From positions 1-9,027 of the forward strand of contig CAAGGZ010000016.1 of the NCBI GenBank assembly GCA_900769545.1: 9,027 nucleotides of DNA, in the 5' to 3' direction. The translations under genes were made by a program, and so were the position numbers. The notes beneath the pieces are model-generated. The model was not told where the DNA came from. It saw nothing but the letters and a program-made list of their open reading frames with translations, and ran no database searches. Positions 6,569 to 9,027 of the stretch are shown piece after piece (positions within the stretch are counted from its first letter, which is position 1; each line of letters starts with the position of its first letter). This DNA comes from Clostridia bacterium. Lineage in GTDB: Bacteria; Bacillota; Clostridia; Christensenellales; Borkfalkiaceae.

Positions 6569-7068
6569 GAAAGAACAATATCATTTTAATCGGTATGCCC
6601 GGCTCGGGCAAAACTACAATCGGGACGGAAATTTCCGAGAAAATCGGTTACGGCTATATCGACAGCGACAGCGTTATCGTTGCGCGTGAGGGAAAACGTC
6701 TCAGCGAAATCATTGCAGAAGTGGGCACGGAAGCATTTTTGGATATTGAAGCCAAGATCAATTCGGAGCTCTGCGCCGACCGCTGTGTTATTGCAACGGG
6801 CGGTAGCGTTATTTATCGTGATTTTGCTATGCAAAAATTAAAAGAAATGGGCACAATCGTTTATTTGAAACTCCCTTATGAAGTTATTAAAAAACGTCTT
6901 GGAGACCTTAAAAAACGCGGCGTTGCTTTGAAAGAGGGTTTCACGTTGCGTGATTTGTACGACGAGCGCGTACCGCTCTATGAAAAATACGCAGACGTCA
7001 CGGTGGAGCTTTTCGGTGACACGATTGCAAAATCGGTAGAAGAAGTCATAAGGGCGCTCGGAAAATGA
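6565..7068 (+). CDS. aroK: shikimate kinase family protein, variant substrate site
   Basis: 167 residues with the shikimate kinase fold; the canonical enzyme phosphorylates shikimate at the 3-hydroxyl in the chorismate pathway. Walker A is GMPGSGKTT (10-18), followed by DSD (33-35), whose last aspartate matches the shikimate-binding Asp. ATGGS (77-81) stands where the canonical GGG loop lies. The lid contains KKRGVALKEG (116-125), and DERVPLYEKYAD (133-144) contains R135, which matches the C-terminal shikimate-binding arginine. The other substrate arginine, normally F-R after the Gly-Glu helix start, is missing: the sequence reads GTEAFLDIE with L59 at that place. The gene starts at ATG 6565, with GGAGAA (6554-6559) upstream, overlapping the Nudix stop by 4 bases. 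No other aro genes are near. The family call is secure; true shikimate activity and the symbol are less so. Confidence 0.82.
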   Translation: MRKNNIILIGMPGSGKTTIGTEISEKIGYGYIDSDSVIVAREGKRLSEIIAEVGTEAFLDIEAKINSELCADRCVIATGGSVIYRDFAMQKLKEMGTIVYLKLPYEVIKKRLGDLKKRGVALKEGFTLRDLYDERVPLYEKYADVTVELFGDTIAKSVEEVIRALGK

Positions 7069-8111
7069 CGGCAAGTCAAGCAAAAATTGCGATTTACGGC
7101 GCAGGCGCAATGGGGACGGTGCTCGGCGCGCTCCTCACAAAGGGCGGTTTGAACGTCGATTTGATTACACGCAACAAAGCGCACGTAGACGGTTTGAATA
7201 ACCACGGCGCGCATATCGTATGCGAGGCGGATAATAAAGAGCTTTCCATTCCCGTCCGCGCAATAACTCCGCAACAAATGCAGGGGGAGTACGACGTGAT
7301 TTTCCTAATGACGAAACGGAGGAATAATGCGGAAATTCTCACCTTTTTACAGCCGTACTTGTCGGCGGAGGGGATTATTTGCACAACGCAAAACGGCTTG
7401 CCTGAACAAAGCGTTGCGGCGGTGGTAGGAAATCGCCGCGCGTACGGAGCGGTAACCTCGTTTGGCGCAACGTTTATAGGGGACGGAAAAGTTTCCCTCA
7501 CCTCGAAAATGCAAGCCATGCGTATGGAAATCGGCGGCTATCAAAACGACGGAACGAAATTGCCCTTACTTCAAGAGATCTTATCCTATGCGGCAAAGCA
7601 GACCAATGAAAATTTTGTCTCGGTGACGGATAATTTGCTTGGCGCAAGGTGGGCAAAGCTCGCCATCAACGCGGCGTTTTCAGGGCTTTCTGTATTGACG
7701 GGGATGACGTTTGGCGAAGTCGCCAAAAAACGCAAAACCAGAAAAGTCGCGCTCGGCGTACTGAGAGAGTGTATGTCCGTTGCGAAAGCGCAAGAAGTAA
7801 CGTTTGCAAAAATACAAGGGCATGATATGGAGAAATTATTAGGTGGAAAAACACCGATAAAACGCTTCATCTCGTACATGGTATTGCCTTTTGCGATGAA
7901 AAAACATAAAAAATTGGTTTCGGGAATGTTAAGAGACGTAGAAAACGGCAGGAAGTGCGAAATCGATTTTATCAACGGTATCGTGGTGAAAGAAAGCGAA
8001 AAAGTCGGGGTGGAGACTCCGTTGTGCCGACAAATTGTAGAAATCGTCCACGGTATTGAAAACGGATTGTATGAAACTTCGTATGAAAATATGGATTTTT
8101 TTCAAGTGTAA
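7065..8111 (+). CDS. panE: ketopantoate reductase family protein (PanE/ApbA)
   Basis: 348 residues. The N-terminal Rossmann fold binds NADPH through GAGAMG (12-17). In the C-terminal helical domain, WAKLAINAAFSGLSVLTG carries K198, equivalent to the catalytic lysine. GRKCEIDFINGIV carries E299 (equivalent to the catalytic glutamate) and the conserved D301. Known members reduce 2-dehydropantoate to pantoate for pantothenate and CoA synthesis. It is longer than E. coli PanE (about 300), mainly through an added basic and hydrophobic stretch at about 250-285 (GKTPIKRF to KKHKKLV). The ATG overlaps the kinase stop by 4 bases and has no clear ribosome binding site, so translation is probably coupled. 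No panB, panC or panD is nearby, so a related 2-oxoacid substrate is possible and the symbol is tentative. The family is secure. Confidence 0.85.
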   Translation: MTASQAKIAIYGAGAMGTVLGALLTKGGLNVDLITRNKAHVDGLNNHGAHIVCEADNKELSIPVRAITPQQMQGEYDVIFLMTKRRNNAEILTFLQPYLSAEGIICTTQNGLPEQSVAAVVGNRRAYGAVTSFGATFIGDGKVSLTSKMQAMRMEIGGYQNDGTKLPLLQEILSYAAKQTNENFVSVTDNLLGARWAKLAINAAFSGLSVLTGMTFGEVAKKRKTRKVALGVLRECMSVAKAQEVTFAKIQGHDMEKLLGGKTPIKRFISYMVLPFAMKKHKKLVSGMLRDVENGRKCEIDFINGIVVKESEKVGVETPLCRQIVEIVHGIENGLYETSYENMDFFQV

Positions 8112-8115
8112 ATAA

Positions 8116-8144
8116 TTGACAGAAAATAAAGCAAATGCTACAAT
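8116..8144 (+). promoter_or_regulatory. sigma-A promoter with extended -10, driving gltX
   Basis: TTGACA (8116-8121) is a perfect -35. After 17 bases comes TACAAT (8139-8144), one mismatch from TATAAT, preceded by TG-C (8136-8138), the extended -10 motif. It begins 5 bases after the stop of the ketopantoate-reductase gene. Transcription should start near 8151, giving a leader of only about 26 bases before the gltX ATG. This is the best promoter in the window. Confidence 0.87.
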
Positions 8145-8162
8145 AATAAAGATAAAAAACAA

Positions 8163-8168
8163 AGAAGG
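8163..8168 (+). promoter_or_regulatory. ribosome binding site of gltX
   Basis: AGAAGG lies 8 bases before the ATG at 8177. It supports that ATG as the start, and with it the N-terminal extension of this GluRS. Confidence 0.7.
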
Positions 8169-8176
8169 TATAAATT

Positions 8177-9007
8177 ATGGATTGGAACAAGCTCGCGGAC
8201 GCGCTCGTCAAAGACGAAAACATAAAACCGCTTGATTATTACGAAACCCTTTATCCCACACGTGATTTACCGCAAGGCGCGCAAGTAACCCGTCTTGCTC
8301 CCAGCCCTACGGGGTTTATTCACTTGGGCAACTTATTCGTGGCGATTGCCAACGAACGTATTGCGCACCAAAGCGGCGGCTTGATGTATTTGCGTATCGA
8401 AGACACCGACTTAAAACGTAAAGTGGATGGCGCCGTGGACGCAGTGAAAAACGCGCTTCGTTATTTTGATATCCGCTTCGACGAAGGCGCGGAAATTGAA
8501 GGCGCGGAAAACAAATACGGCCCTTATTACCAACGTGAACGCGCGGAAATCTATCACGCATACGCCAAAGAATTGATTAGACAAGGGCTTGCATATCCTT
8601 GTTTTTGTACGGAAGAGGAATTGACCGCTCTTCGTGAAAAGCAAACGGCAGAAAAGAAAATTACGGGCTACTATGGCGAATACGCCGCTTGTCGCAACTT
8701 GACGGAAGAACAAATTTACGAAAATTTGGCGGCGGGCAAACCCTACGTAATCCGTCTCCGTTCGCAAGGCAATGCGGAAAATAAACTCACCTTCCGCGAT
8801 GAAATCAAAGGAGACATCACCGTAACCGAAAACGACCAAGACGTCGTTATTTTGAAATCGGACGGCATTCCTACCTATCACTTCGCGCACGCAATTGACG
8901 ACCATTTTATGCGTACCACGCTCGTTATTCGCGGCGAAGAATGGTTGGCTTCCTTGCCTATCCATATCGAGCTTTTCAACGTGCTCGGCTTCCGTCGTCC
9001 CAAGTAC
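8177..9007 (+). CDS. gltX: glutamyl-tRNA synthetase, 3' end missing
   Basis: Class I aminoacyl-tRNA synthetase that charges tRNA with glutamate. 277 codons are present out of an expected 500 or more; no stop occurs before the end. The first 35 or so residues (MDWNKLADALVKDENIKPLD and on to Y26-P27) are the N-terminal extension of clostridial GluRS. The class I signature follows: TRLAPSPTGFIHLGN (38-52), with HLGN as the HIGH motif. RIEDTD lies at 73-78 with R81. CFC (142-144) and C172 in GYYGEYAACR resemble the zinc-binding region. DVVILKSDGIPTYHFAHAID and VIRGEEWLASLPIHIELFNV close the catalytic domain. KMSKS and the anticodon-binding domain lie beyond the window. The frame stays open through 9008-9027, but those bases are sequencing adapter, so the last genuine residues are P-K-Y. 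Whether it is discriminating cannot be told. Confidence 0.95.
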
Positions 9008-9027
9008 AGATCGGAAGAGCACACGTC
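9008..9027 (+). other. Illumina TruSeq adapter sequence at the contig end (artefact)
   Basis: The final 20 bases, AGATCGGAAGAGCACACGTC, are identical to the start of the Illumina TruSeq read 1 read-through adapter. They join directly after P-K-Y of GluRS, where family members continue with the conserved catalytic-domain sequence; the in-frame R-S-E-E-H-T does not belong. Genomic sequence therefore ends at about base 9007. Confidence 0.97.

Noticed and set aside
8094..8102. T-rich run at the end of the ketopantoate-reductase gene as a terminator.
   Set aside because: It lies inside the coding sequence. The bases before it are a direct repeat of GTATGAA, not an inverted repeat able to form a stem.
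8411..9022. Minus-strand open frame of 203 codons at the right end.
   Set aside because: It is antisense to unmistakable GluRS motifs and begins within the adapter artefact.

Overview
The window looks like part of a chromosome from an uncultured, Clostridia-like Firmicute. This rests on the style of the proteins: a GluRS with the N-terminal extension typical of clostridial enzymes, lepA lying close to hemW, clostridial-type MGMT and shikimate-kinase-family proteins, and TGA read as stop. It also rests on the AG-rich Shine-Dalgarno sites and tightly packed co-directional genes. I cannot name a genus. All ten genes lie on the + strand.

Left block (1-3793): the 3' part of mnmE (tRNA wobble-uridine modification GTPase, cut by the window start), a LysR-type regulator, and lepA (elongation factor 4). 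Gaps are 9 and 22 bases, so the three are probably co-transcribed. A 173-base intergenic stretch follows (3794-3966). It holds a short perfect hairpin, a GNRA-type mini-hairpin on the minus strand, and four tandem copies of the heptamer TGCGAAR. No gene is visible in it.

Middle block (3967-8111): a short MGMT-family alkyltransferase domain protein with its cysteine intact, hemW (heme chaperone), a histidine phosphatase, a MutT-like Nudix hydrolase, a shikimate-kinase-family protein, and a ketopantoate-reductase-family protein. From hemW onwards each gene overlaps the next by 4, 1, 4 and 4 bases, which indicates one operon with translational coupling. Heme handling, nucleotide clean-up, alkyl-damage response and small-molecule kinase and reductase functions are mixed, as is common in clostridial housekeeping operons.

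Right block (8112-9027): a near-consensus sigma-A promoter with an extended -10 drives gltX (glutamyl-tRNA synthetase), of which 277 codons are present. The last 20 bases of the window (9008-9027) match the start of the Illumina TruSeq read-through adapter exactly. They are a library artefact, so true genomic sequence ends at about 9007, inside gltX.

I found no mobile element, CRISPR array, tRNA or rRNA, and no convincing new biological system. The points most worth a second look are the adapter tail, the shikimate-kinase-like protein lacking the usual substrate-binding arginine, and the repeat-bearing intergenic region between lepA and the MGMT gene.
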